Positions 46,701-59,920 of a stretch of DNA of 64,000 nucleotides are shown here, piece after piece (positions within the stretch are counted from its first letter, which is position 1; every line of letters starts with the position of its first letter). The DNA lies in contig NMRA01000241.1 of the NCBI GenBank assembly GCA_002633005.1, forward strand, positions 290,952 to 354,951, written 5' to 3'. Both the position numbers and the translations under genes were made by a program. Source of the stretch: Phoronis australis (taxonomy: Eukaryota; Phoronida; Phoronidae). The notes beneath the pieces are model-generated. The model had not been told where the DNA came from, made no database searches, and worked only from the letters and a program-made list of their open reading frames with translations.

Positions 46701-47469
46701 TCAATCGGCGATTTCGTAGCATACAAAAATCCAACGCACGTATATGTTACTGTTCTCAAATTGTATTGTTACATAATGCATTTCTGTCTGTTTTAACAAG
46801 ATAGGTAAACAAGAAATTAAACCATAATTATTGATAGGATTATGTGTTCATGTGACGCCATAAAGTTACATATGAAGACATGAAAATATGAATTGTAGAG
46901 CTCAGTGCTGATATTATCTGGTCTATTGATGCACTGCCATAATTCCATTGTGCACCTACTCAGTTTAATGACTTGATCCGACACTCGTGCCGGAGTGAAA
47001 TTTGACTAATTACGTACCTGTACGATTACATCGATACTTTTCAACGAAAACCAAATACAGACGGTGTTCATCTGCTTAACCGTCATGATCAGTAAAACGC
47101 GGTTCATGTGGCACTTGAAAAGTGAGTCTGTTTCAGATTGGAATTTGGTAAACACAAATCCCATCAACCGTGATTTTCGAGGCCGTAAAGCAGAAAGGAT
47201 GGAGTTCGGAATAGAATAGTCCCTCCTACCATTAACAGAAAAAAATATCTGAAAAAAGCATATTTTTAGTACTTTTTATCAATTGTTGGGAGATTAAAAT
47301 AAAAAAACCTGGACACGAATTGAACATTAAAAAACAAATAAAGATACTCGTTGCTTTAAAATGAAGCAGGAAATGATAATCGCTGGAGGTTATATTGCAC
47401 GTGTGAGTGAGCTTTAATTGTTCCACAAGGCGATCAACTTAGAGAACTCCAACCGTTGTAAACTGGCCT
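43777..47469. other. Intergenic with a CpG-containing, CRE-bearing patch
   Basis: TGACGTCA octamers occur near 44033 and 45196, and CpG is denser than elsewhere from about 44220 to 45260, which could mark a promoter. No linked exon could be supported. The rest is AT-rich and featureless. Confidence 0.35.
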
Positions 47470-48640
47470 CTGCCTACGTTAGAGCGACGCGAGCAGTTTG
47501 GAGGTCATACTTGTGCCTGAATACCAAGCAGCTGATGAACAACCAGAATGACACGAACTTAAGGTGACGGCAAAAATTTTCTTGATCTCAGGACTCATAA
47601 AATTTGAAACCACCTCTAACTTAAGTAATGACATTTTCAGCGACAACTTCTCCACCTAAAATGTTACCTAGAGATACAGCTAGGCATTTGATCACAGGTT
47701 TACAAACAATTTTTCGTCATTGTGTAACACATTTAGGTAACTGTTTTTGTTTACTCTGTGATTCGGAACCAACCAAAATTACTTCGGTTTTGTCCAGATG
47801 CAACGAAAGTTTGCTAGCCAGGTCACTGGAAAGACACTGTTCAATAGTGGCAGTCTTTTTGACTGACAAAATAAAGACAAAATCGTCTGTATATATCAGA
47901 AACTTGCATTTTATAGCAAGCAAAATGACAATAACATAGACAAGAAATATAAAGGAACCCCTGAAGGACTCCGCATATTGTATCTCTAGGGCTTGAGTAG
48001 TGTTCATTAGTACTAACAATTAGGGAGCGGTTGCCGAGATGTGACGATAAGTAGGTGCGCCCAGTTGCCCGAAGTGTTGTGATTGACAGTGTAGAAAGCT
48101 TTTTGGAGGTCATTCACTTTCACTCCAACATAATTTTCTTTGTCCTGTTGTCGATTGATTTCCTAAAACAAATGCAGAAGACATGTTTCAGTCCAGAAAG
48201 TAGTTATGAGTTATTAGCTGGCTAAATTGTTTATGAGATGCTAAGCGCTCAATGGATTTGGAATTACAGGGAAGAATGGAAATAGGACGATAGTTTTCAG
48301 GTTCAAGTTTGCTTCCTTTCTTGAACAAGGAAGTAACCATGGCTGTTGTCCACTCAGTAGGTAATCGAGATGTATTCAAAGACACATTTTAATGAGTGGT
48401 GTAACTATGCCCAAATCCGCCCTTAACAAATCTAGGCGGTATTTCATGTAGTCCATACATAGATGCATTCAGGTTGTTAAAAATTTTGAAAAGCACCTCA
48501 GTGGTAACTGGACTGAGCTTAAAGTTCGCAGTCGTTGTGATTTGGGAACAAAAAATAAAGTTAACCGCTGGTCCAATTGACTCATGGAAGTTAATTGAAA
48601 TTATAAATAAATGGTACACCATGCATAAGTCTAGTTGCCT
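47470..48640 (-). pseudogene. Dead non-LTR retrotransposon (LINE) reverse transcriptase
   Basis: Reading from high to low coordinates on the minus strand: an INFHESIGP segment, FKLSPVTTEVLFKIFNNLNA, LPTEWTTAMVTSLFKKGSK, ENYRPISILP, then AFYTVNH (motif A, about 48080-48103, with Tyr where the catalytic Asp should be), YTDD (motif C, about 47882-47893), then a KTEVILVGS segment, an IKCLAVSLGN segment and AWYSG. In-frame stops (TAA at 48389-48391) and several frame changes show it is inactive. The block order is that of CR1/Jockey-like LINEs; the exact clade is not determined. The endonuclease region was not recognised upstream. Confidence 0.88.
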
Positions 48641-51600
48641 TGTTGGTTTATTGTCGCGTACTCGACAGAGTAGATCATTCCCGGAGATGTCTGACTCTTC
48701 ACTTTCACGCGGGTCATAAAAGAAGCGCTGATATAGCACAAGTTTGCGCAAGAAAATCATGTGTTAATAGACATGACACAATGGCGCTGGGTAAGTAAAT
48801 ATGTCACGCTCATGTCCGTGGAACTTTGAAACTTTCGCTTTTCTTCTATTTTCTCGATTTCGGGATATTGAATTCACGGTTGTGATATTGAATTCACGGT
48901 TGTGATATGTAGTGCTATAAAAGAAGAGTTACTGGTGCTCGTAAAAACATGGTAAATAGTGATTTTATGCACTAAAACAGGCTCTAGTCGCAAGAGTAGA
49001 ACCGGTGGCCCGACACAGGGCACTTGGCAACCACCTTTCCGCTATTGGGTCGGTTAGTACACCAACGTTGTTCCACTATCGGTATAACGACAGTTCTTCT
49101 ACAACCTCGATTTGTGAAATCACATCCCATAAGTTGGCAACATCAACTTAGTTAGTCTTCCTATATTTCGTTTAAGTTCAATACATTCATGTCGTCTTCC
49201 GCATGCTCTGTGTCCACAAAACCTTGACCTAGTAAAATTTGTCTCGTTATCATGATTAGTCATACATTTGTTCAGCGTTTGATAAACAATTTCTTTCACG
49301 GGCGGCAGCGAGGGACAAGAAATAAGAAGCACTTTCGTTTACGTCCCAGACGCCAACACCCTCCCCGGTCCATTCGGAATACCTCAGACATTTTCGTAGC
49401 CTCAAGAGGCAGACGTGACACTTCGGATATTTTCAGTTCGTAGCCTCTAGGACAAATATATCTGTCTATTGGCACCAGACGTCCAACGGAATTCCTGAAA
49501 GCAAGTAGCAGAAATTAATAATTTATAGATTTATACAAACACTTTTAATGCTTGATTGGCCTTCCACGTGACAACTGCAAATTATTTTGAGAGGTACATT
49601 AGTGGCTATTGGTACTTGTCATTAATTAACTTTTTGTAAAGATAATAAATGACGTGAAAATTGCTAGTTAGAGAATCAACGAAAGCTTTTAGGATTAAAT
49701 GTATCAACGAGTTTATCGCCCAATTAGTCAGTTTCGAAAAACCATTTGTAACTTTCCTTCAAAATCACAATGATTATGTCGTCAACATTACGACGACCGT
49801 AGAGACTTTGATTAAAGTGGAAATCGCTCGCCCAGTTTTGGCTTTTATAGCGCAGAGTTCTTCTACAGATCTCATTCACTCGGGGAAAGCTATGTCGTGG
49901 AGTCAAAATTCCATATGTGTTTCAATTTTCTGACCTGTGACATCCTCACCTACCAAAACAAACCATTTACTTACTGCCATTATTGTTATCAATAGATTTG
50001 AAAAGTTTTAATATATTAAAAAAATGAAAAAAGATCGTTCACCTGTTCTGCTTGACTATCGGGCGTTCATAGCAGTGCGATTTATTATCATTGAAACTAT
50101 ACAAGTTATACTACTAAGGATAAGATTAGTGTTTTTCATGAACTCAAACTAAGAATAGGGATTCGACTATTGAATATGTGATGGAGATGTGGCAGAGCAT
50201 AAGCTGGTTAACATTTATAGAGGCATATCTTCCGTACTTACTACCGAAACACTATGGAAAAGGTTAAGATTAAAAAACTTAACTCGTCATGATAACGTTT
50301 GGTTTCTACCACCAACCAACGGTCCAACTTTTTAAAAGTTAGCTACAGTCATGACTGTTTTTTTACTTGTAGATACCTTGAATGATCTGTTTGGAGATAT
50401 AAATAATTTTCTGTGCCGTAATTCTGACCAATTCTGCCTGGGTTCTGTAAAATCGATGGAATGCTCAATAAGAGATCATGTTCTCGTTGCATCCATTTGT
50501 CACCTGCGTAAGGTGCTTATAGGATTACTGCAAACTCTTGCTTCTTCGTGCCCTGAAATATAGACCACTGAGACAAAGACGGAGCATGTCAGCGTTTATA
50601 GCGGACAAGGAGCAGAAGTAAAAGTTAAAACATTGTGAAAAGCCTTTCGCTTCATTGATTCGATGACAGCTTGCCAAAAATAACGTTTCTCCAGCCTGCT
50701 GGCAACATCATGAATTTTACCCTGGAATACCCAAACTAGAAATGCGAAATATGAAAACAGTGTACGACACAAAAACGCTCTTTTTATTTAGGTGTAGTTT
50801 CGTGAAGAGGACTTCAAATCGAGACACGTAGATTTTTCATTTTTTCGCTTAACGTTAGCGTTGTGGGACTGGACGTCCTTTAAACGTAAAAACGTGGAAA
50901 TTAAATTGTTGCATGTCAGGAATAAATTCTCTATTGTATTAGACTAGGATTTTGAATTCACTGTTCAATTAGTAGGTTAGCAGCAATGTATCCTGAATGT
51001 CGCCAAGACTATTTCCTGTAGCTTGAGATCGTTTCCTGTATTAGGAGGCCAACTGAGGAGAAAGTATGAAAATCCAATTAAAAACGCATAGGATATCAAC
51101 AAAACAGGCTGTTTACTTAGCTTTCAATCTTAAAAAACAAACATGTTATTGTAGCTTTTATCTAAAAATAAATGATTTATTGTATCATATAGTGCAATGA
51201 GTATGATTTAATTTTGTCTTGCACGATGCCATATTATAGTCTGGACAAGAAATGCGAACAAGCCCTTATTTATGCTGCATGCAGCACTTTTGAGGAAGAG
51301 TAAGCGAACAAGAGCTTCTAAAAGTGAATTTCGTTTTGGGTATGTATGTTTTGTTTGCCTTTTCCAAAACTGTTTTACAGTTCAATAATTAAAGTCAAAT
51401 GTCGTTATGTTAAGATTTCATGATTTTGCGAAACATCATTGGTCGTGTTGATTAAATACAAAGGTGAAAGCACTTTTGCAACAACTTGGATATCAAATAG
51501 GGAGCTAAAACCTGTCAAACTGTCAGAATCAATAAAAAATACCTAAAGAAATACTGGTTTGTTTTGGTCGTATATTATTAGAGGTTGGTTTTACTCTTTT

Positions 51601-52199
51601 TCACTTCAAGTTTCACTGCTATGGGATCGTGACCATAGTTCTATGACTACTTTTTCACGGTGAGTTCTGAGAAACATGAGCAACACAACTGTCGTTAATT
51701 AGTACCAGCACAGTAATTAGAGTAAAGGCTTTAATCAGTGCAACGTAGAGCATTAGTCCATGAAGTCGTTATTAGCTCATTAGAGCTTTTGCTTCGGACA
51801 TGTTATTTCAAACAGCAGTTTTAGTTTTTATTTAGGTTTTATGATCTGCATTAGTACCGTTACAGGTAAGATCATTAGATTCGGTTCGTTTTGCACAGGT
51901 TACTTGTAATTCCCATAAGTCGGATCCCATCGGACTTTGAGGAAACATTTGGTCAAACTTAAGTAAAGTGACTGGACTATTTCGTTCAATCCAATGATGA
52001 CACAGAGGTCTTTGAATCAAACTACGCACACGATATGGCCTTCCTCATTTCTCAACAGAAGGTTGAACATGAATCTTTCTGGACTACTTTCACGCATTTT
52101 GGTGACATTACCTGGAAATGGTGCCTTACTTGTCATCTGAGCACAGTATCAGAGGCTTTCGGACCTGCTTCTTGCAGCATTTCCAGAAATGTTGCCCCT
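48641..52199. other. Intergenic, one 20-bp duplication
   Basis: GATATTGAATTCACGGTTGT is repeated exactly at 48864-48883 and 48884-48903. No other feature recognised. Confidence 0.45.
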
Positions 52200-52239
52200 T
52201 TTCCACAGGTACAATTACATCAACAGGTAAGATGGGGAT

Positions 52240-52614
52240 GTGATGAAGGAGCCACCACAGTCAGTAGAACATAAGTTTACACAAGGCAAGCTTGTTGTGA
52301 AGGGATCGAAACACAGCCCCTGCAAGATGGATGTACTCCAACAGCAAAAGTGTAATTGTTTTGAAGCAGATATGCGGAATGATGAAAGTTGGTTTGGGCG
52401 AGGAATGGACATCAATGAGGCAATACCCGCTCGAATGTCTTGTGACTCCAAAGATGAAATAAGGATCTGTAAACTGTTGGTGATGTCGAAGGTTAAAGCA
52501 GAGAAAATCACGGATTGTTCTGACACGCTATTGAATATTGCGACTCGAGACGTGGCAACACTGAAAATAGAGGAGTCGATGCTAAATGCGAGGATTTTAT
52601 GGAGAAATGGTTGA
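52240..52614 (+). pseudogene. Unidentified ORF of 124 codons, possible coding relic
   Basis: The plus frame opens at an ATG and has a plausible amino-acid mix (KAEKITDCSDTLLNIATRDV near the end). The opposite strand is also open for 141 codons. No family is recognised. It may be a piece of a mobile element or chance. Confidence 0.2.
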
Positions 52615-52639
52615 TTGAAAGGCGAATTTAATGGATCCA

Positions 52640-55111
52640 CTGTAAAAACAAAAGCGCAGAGACAGAGACTTCAAACCGAACGACGATAACTTTGAAAGTT
52701 GACAGGAACTTAACACAGATATTGTGTGCAGCATATCGAGCAGAACAACATCCTCAACCATGAAATGATAAACTACCAGCTATAGAACATGTGCTCTAGC
52801 AAACTAAAGACGACGGTCCTAAAACCATTCTGTTGGAATTGTTCGCCAAAGACGTCAGCAGCCTCCCAGAAACCATCATTAGTGATCTTTCATGCCTCTT
52901 AGTTTATGGACAAGCTATATGACAAGCGAAGTGACGTCTGGACCTTCAGAGCCACCGTGTTCATGAGACACCTTCAGACGCATGTTCTACATCTACGATA
53001 GTAGTCACGTGACCTTTTTGTCAATCAAAACCACCGCCGTCTGAGCTTGTGACGTAGACACCTTGACCTTACAACTAGCGCACTGAAGCAAGTTGTATTA
53101 ATGTCTTAAGGTTGATGCAGCAAAAAAATAAATATGTTCCCATTCTCATTTTGCAGAAACTTGTCCATAGTGGTCAGGTCTGGTTGACCTTGTTAGCATT
53201 CCACATCACTAGTTGTGTTATTGTATCGTACTTTTCTGGCCATTCCAAGAAGTCAGCATGAGGCCCATTCGTTGAGCAACACAACATTCTAAAGGATCTT
53301 GGAAAGTCTGCAATTCTGTCCAAGGTGGTATTTGAGGATGCCTAGACGGAGCGGTTGATTCCTGCATGTTGTACAATTTTGTTACAGTTCTGCACTCAGT
53401 ATTTGGTTTACAGGTTGGGTGCACAGTTGGAATTTTTCTCCAATATTTGAATGTCCCGAAAAGCAAAATATAACGTGACTTACATTTCTCAATTGTATAC
53501 CAACAATATCTCCAAATAAATGTGCACACAGTATATATTGCTTTCAACAAAATTCTGTATGTATAGGAAGTATTGGTTCAGTAATTAGTTTTTGCTATGC
53601 CCTTTACATTGTGTTTCTGTTCGCTGTACCACTGTTAAACAGAGATAAGGTGTATTCATACGCTAGTGCGCCGAAACAAACAAGATGCAATAGGCAATTT
53701 TTGCCAAGTGTGACTAGAACTAGGGTGCGTGCCGTAGATATTAGAATTCTAGACGTGGAATGCGAACTACGATCTCACGCTGCTGAGGTTGCACCGCGAA
53801 TGAGTGTGATTCGCTTGCATTCATTTGTTCCGGTGATGGTTATTGCTAATGGAATATAGGGCTTGGCTTGAAATGTTCATTTAGTAGAATTGAAGCAAGT
53901 ATGAAACTGCTATCTCCGAAAGCTTCTTTCGGACAAATTTCATATATTATATTTTTGAAATATTTTGCGGTATAATGAAACTATCAACATTGTCAAACGA
54001 AGGATGATTCCGCGATTCTGGAAGCCAGCCGTGGGCACTATCACTGCCTAGCCGCCAGGCGTAACGTCAGCCGACCTAGACGCATTACAATAAATTCGAA
54101 AGCGTATAATATCCTCAACCGGAGCTCTAATACGATACCAAATCATGTATGTATTGCAACTAATAACAAATATATATTTTCACACTAGGCCAATGGGAAA
54201 AGTGTCACTTTCACTAAAACTTTTCGCACCTCCGCCGTTTCTCAACCGAATTGCACGAGAGTCATATCATTAGAAAGCCCTTTATCAGTTCCTAATGGTG
54301 CATGATTATACCAGAAGTAAAAGATTTATTTCATATATAATTACCATTTCAAATACCTGACAGATTTAAATATATTTGTAATTCTAAAAACACCAATAAT
54401 ATGCTAATAATAACATAGCGTAATAATAAAACCCTTCATGATGGATGACTAATTAACTAATTATTCAACTAAGTGTAATGTCAGGGTGTAATAGTGACAT
54501 GAAAAGAGAAATGAACCAGAGATGTTATATAAAGGACTAACTTAACCAGCAAGGAAATAATTTCGATGATTCAAAAGATTGCTACAAATATTTTAGAATA
54601 TAGATCGATCTCACTAGCTGTGAAGAATTTAGTCAGGCGTTCATCCAAAATTATATATCATTATATATCATTTGGACCTTTGGTGCCGTTTGATTCAGGA
54701 TGCAATGGCATTTACAAAACAGTTGATAACTAATTACTCCAACTAACTATCTGAAATTTGCAGATAGGGGTTTTCTGACAAAAATGGACAAGCATCTATT
54801 GTGTAGATTTGAAGTATACTGTGGATAGGTTAGTACACCGGTTGCGTACATCGTAGTGCGTTACCGTAAACAAAAGACACTGTAACACATTTTCACGATC
54901 TGGAAAATAACAATTTTCATAACAGAGTCAATGTTACTTTGAACACCTTTTGAATAGTTGTCACGGTCAATATTCGAGAATGAAAAAACGGGACAACTGG
55001 ATTTAAACCTGGACATCTGGGTCTATGCCACACGCAAGCTGGAAATGTTAATTGCAACACAGTGTTTTTTGTCGAACGGGAGAGGTAACGCCCGAAATCG
55101 GTTTCAAATAA
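52640..55111. other. Intergenic, nothing recognised
   Basis: Short open frames only. No repeats of note apart from a small TTATATATCA duplication near 54645-54668. Confidence 0.45.
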
Positions 55112-55320
55112 CAGAATTCTATTTCCGATACCAGCAAGAATACGAAAACCATCAATGACTCGAAAAAAGTTAATCAGAGATTAGGATTGGCCAACCCTAA
55201 AATTCGAATGTGAAAATTGAAAAATGCGCGGATTGCCTGTGCCTTCAGTTGGCAATGGGAGTTGCATTCTATCACGATACATGAGACCGATTTTTTAGAG
55301 GAGAAGACCTAATTTGATTT
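55112..55320. repeat. Dispersed repeat copy
   Basis: AGAATTCTATTTCCGATACC, AGCAAGAATACGAAAACCAT and the GCATTCTATCACGATACATG block match the intron-3 copies at 15835 and 16925. Confidence 0.55.
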
Positions 55321-55568
55321 TCGTGTTAGCCAGCTTAACAGTGAGAAATGCAGCTTAAAGATACATTTTGTCCTGTTTAGGTGACATTTCACTCTCTTCA
55401 AATCGGTCACATAATATCCCTTAACAATAATATGAGTAAATCGCATTTTCTAAACTTGTGTGATTTTCTGGATAGCTCTATACATTAAAAACAAGAAAAT
55501 CACTTCTGGGAGGGCTTTAATTCATGACACTGAAAACTGCCATTTTAAACCTGAAAAGTTTGCCGATT

Positions 55569-56038
55569 TTAAAGAAGCTTGTAACGCGATAAACAGACTA
55601 AAATGCAATATAGAAAGTGGTTCTCTGCCCCTGAAACAGAATTCAACCTGCTCACCAGGTATTTTCAGGGTTTGTTCGTAAAGATTTTTAATTTCTGTTC
55701 ATATCAAAGCATTTTCTTTTAGTTTTAAATTTCAAGAAAACGATCTCCTTATTTGGTTTAGCAAGACAAACGTATCACCTTTCCCTTATATGGAAAATGT
55801 GACATTTGACCTCAAGCGACTTCAAGCAACCGACAGTGAGCGCGTGCGCGCATTTAGTGGGAGGGAGATTAAAAACTCCACGGAGTTTTTCTTTCGCGCC
55901 TATTTCAAAAACCGTAAATTTTGTGATTTTTTCTGGATAAAGTGAATTACTCTGTACTAGACGTTGTGAGGCGGTGCTTTCATCAGGAATTGCCTAAAAC
56001 ATATTTTTGACGAGCTTTCGCGTTCCATGCCTCTTTAA
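55569..56038 (-). mobile_element. TTAA-bounded MITE (family E, copy 2)
   Basis: The end at 56038 reads on the minus strand TTAAAGAGGCATGGAACGCG; the other end reads TTAAAGAAGCTTGTAACGCG. It aligns along its length with 40458-41326 but lacks the 316-bp MITE, giving the empty site. Length 470 bp, with indels relative to copy 1. Confidence 0.75.
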
Positions 56039-59000
56039 TAACTGACTAGTTTGGGCTATAAATTGGCTACCAATCGGATTCAGTCCTTAAGACACTATCA
56101 ACGGCAGACTCTAGTTTTCCCACAGGAACCAGCGAAGATTGAAATTGACTTTTCGCGTCACCTTGAGAACACGGAACATACAAGGATATTGTCCAATAGA
56201 TGTGATCAGAATGTGATTGGCTATGAGATTACAATTTAATTTTATCGAGAGCTCCATGCGGATTTTGGATGAAAATAACGGCAACAACAGTGTCGAGACA
56301 TCAGAATGTACTGCCGTGCTGGTTGGTCAGACAAGACACGGGTAGTCTATAATTATTAACTCCGACGACTGGAACCAGCCATAAAGGTGATCCAAAATGC
56401 AATTCATTTCTGAGCCCTGTGGCGGACTTTCTGTATCAGACCTAAATTTCGTTGTTTTGAATATGTTTTATTCGATGTCCAGTTTGCAGAATTAGGCAAA
56501 TTTAAATGCGTGATTTCATGGATTTTTTACTTAGTCAGTTTAGAAACGTATTTCTGGTTATAATTTCAATAACATTATTAATAATGTGTGAAATGTCAAT
56601 TCCCAAATTTGACGCTCATAAATTAAGAAATGTGCCTTGAATTTGCATTTTCACTGAACGAGAATATGATAAGCAGTATCATCCCTTACATGTCTTCTTT
56701 GTATAAAAAATGGCAAGTCAGTGCCCAATTTGTAGAATTAGCCAAATTTAGAAGCCAAATTTCATGGACGTAGGCAAGTTTAAACATAGAGACTAAAATA
56801 GAATGGTTGTGAAATCAAAAACACCAAAATAAAAATTATCACCCCGAAATGGTCGCAGCAGTGCAATGTTTACCTGTTCTCTCGCGCTTACATTGGTACC
56901 GCGCAATGAGATCTAAAGTAGCTTATCAATGAGCCACGAACCTGTAACAAATATGCTACTGATTCGACTCGTGTTTACTGCCTAAACACGTTGATGTTAC
57001 AACGTCCAGCGTTTAAGCAAGCAACCAGCCAGAGCCAAACTTTTCTCCTTCTCATCCTATCTCGCCTCATTACCACATGGATTGAGACGAAACAAACAAG
57101 TTAAACCTGCTGGGTAGCAACCTGATGAACGAACGCAATATTAATGCAGTCTGAATGTTTGGGAATCTCGACCAATCTCCTCCTGCGATTGAATTAATAT
57201 CAGTCTTCTCACATGGCAACAACCACATATAGTAACGATAAGAATTATAAATAGCATCAAGAAATGTATAAAAAATGCATTCACTGATGACAAAACCAAT
57301 CGCTACTAGTTAAAAAAATTCCATAGGTTCTCGAACATCTGTATTACTGCAAGAACTATTGCAGCTAATCCCGCGCGGAATGAATTACATCGGTAATTAA
57401 TACAGACACTTCATTTTCGTACCATTATCAACATGTCTTGGTTGGAGTTGTGAAAACAATTTCCGACTTCGAACTGTCTGACACATCAACTCTGTTTACC
57501 TGGATAGTTTATCGTCGAAACACGTAGCAGCTAAAACACCTGCAGCCAAATTGCCTTTTCATAGAATTTAATCTGGTAGAGGCCAGTTTGGAGGACAATT
57601 CATTATTAATAACCTTGAAGTTGAAATTGAGCAGTTGGCAAGCCTGCCGACATTTATAGTTATGGGTAGCTAAGAAAACAAAATCAAGACCGTTCGAGAT
57701 ACTAACATTCAATGCTTTACTTAAATTAGGTTTACGGGAGAAACGTACGTAAGACGCAATGCAGTTTGATGCACAGTGTTGTAATTGCACAAACTGTCGC
57801 AACCATCAGCTTAATTTGTGCAAATTATCGTAATTTGCGCAAATCTTCAAAATATTTGCCTTGGTTACAATGCTATGTGGCGTGAAGCATTGAACAAATC
57901 GTCGCAACGCTGCATTGGTCTTCGCAACACAAGTTCTCGTAATTTGTACAAAGCGCTCAAAACCTTTTCATGCGCGGTTAATGTTTACACAAGAACAACA
58001 GATTCAAAGGAAGAAAACTCGGGGTCTTAAAAATTTACACCTTGCAAGAAAATAGCACACTTGGCTAACAGCATTCGCTGTTGCTCCAAAATAACGTTGC
58101 GTGGACTGATTACAATAGGCTTACATAATGGTTCCAAACGGACTTCAGCAGGCGCGCATACTACTGTCGTCAGTTCAAAAACCAACGTTTTCCCAATTTC
58201 GTGTGGAGGGTATAACGCTGACCAGTTTCACGATTATCTTCAACACACGCCTTACGCAGGCATCAAATAAGTTAGAACCGCCTCTCTTTGTACACGGTGA
58301 TAATAAACTGGTACCAGTGCATCTTTACAATACATCACCGTGTACCAAATTGATTCAAAATTTGTTAAACCGCTTTTACAGTAATCGGCAGATGAATAAA
58401 ACCTTGGAAAGGTAGTCGCAGACCGTAACTCCTCATTTTCAGCGACCAACTCGCTGGTCGGAGGGAGCGCCGATGGAAACTATTATATCCATCCCATTTT
58501 GTGTGTATTTTGTTCATTCCTTGTGTAATGCGCGATTGGGACGGAGGCCATGTATGTATATGTACTTTTAGAGACAAAATGAATTTTAAAACCATGCCCT
58601 TTAAAGTTTGAGGGACCTATTTGTTCTGCTTTAGCAGCCTTCCCGTGTTTCGCAGCACAAATGGTCGACTTAGCATGAAGCTTTTGTAGGGATTTGATAT
58701 TTACTAATTGATTAGTTGTCGAACGTTAAAATTGAATACACGAACATTTTGGACTGTAGCCTATACTTTTAATAGAACACTGACCTGCTCACAGTGCTAG
58801 GCCTACTATGAGTGAATGAAATTAGAAACCCTTTCATAGCTAGAGCTCCACGCCCGTGTGAACGTAAACCTAATACACTCTTTCGTAAACCTCGTGAAAA
58901 AGTCATCTTGTGTCCCGTACTAAGATGCAAAAGTATCCACGGGGTCCGAAGCACCCACTCTGTCAGTAAGATTAGTACCATATTGCCGACAAAAGTCTTC

Positions 59001-59680
59001 ATTAAGGCGTTCCATCACGACAGATTCAGATCAGTCTTTTCGTTCCCGGACGCCACCATTTCTCTGACGCACCACTTCAGCCTTGGCCTCTAATTCCCCC
59101 CTCCGACACCAATCCCACCGGCCGATCGCCGGGACACCATGTGCCCGATTAGCCTGGCCCGCACCGACACCTTAGTGCAACTGCACTGAATAAAATCGGG
59201 TTTATTTGGATCATAGTCACACAGTCAAATATTTCATAATTTTTCACAGTGGAGAATGAAGAAATGGGTCCACATCACTGCCATCTAACGGTAAACGTTA
59301 GAAGCTCATGATATGGGAAATGCATGAGAAACGTCTTTTGTAAGGCTAAAACATGTCACATTCAAAGCACCCTAGCGCCAATAACATGCGATTTTCAGAA
59401 ACCGAGTTGATGTCATTTTGTAGACGAAGATTGTTTCAACTTTACATCCTAGTGCTTGGATTGCTGACAACAGTTCCTTTTAAAACACATTTGAAAACAC
59501 GTTCAAATGCTCCTAATCAGTTGCCCCTTCCTGTTAATGTATTCCTGCTACTATTGTGTTCACGTAAGCGGCAAAAACGCTAGCAGTTTTGTTGGTTAAA
59601 GTGCTAACGAAAAAGTTATCGTTTTAATCACACGGACGAGCTGTCCGCGAGTAAGACATCAGCAGTTCCTCAACACCTGA
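56039..59680. other. Intergenic, nothing recognised
   Basis: Plus- and minus-strand frames at 57509-57802 and 58769-59093 show no family resemblance. GTAATTTGCGCAAAT-like words recur near 57815-57850. Confidence 0.4.
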
Positions 59681-59915
59681 GGTCCGTTCCAAGAAAGTGA
59701 CTTAAGTTCATTTGTGACTTAAGTCAGATTTGTCTCAACTTCCAAACTTTGAAACTTCCACATACGGTAAGTTAGTAAAAAAATTGAGTCAAAAATTTAA
59801 GTAAAACTTAAGATGTCTTCTTGAAACGGACTTGAGTCGAATTTAAGTTTTATCTTCAAAATTCAATGAAATTTAAGATTTGTATTTAACTAAGTCAGTT
59901 TTCTTGGAACGGGCC
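59681..59915. mobile_element. MITE family G, copy 2
   Basis: Ends GGTCCGTTCCAAGAAAGTGA and, on the complement, GGCCCGTTCCAAGAAAACTG. CCTGA lies directly at both borders (59676-59680 and 59916-59920), a likely 5-bp target duplication. Inverted relative to 43193-43422. Confidence 0.78.
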
Positions 59916-59920
59916 CCTGA

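Noticed and set aside
47628-47939. Plus-strand ORF of 103 codons
   Set aside because: It is the antisense of the LINE reverse transcriptase on the minus strand.
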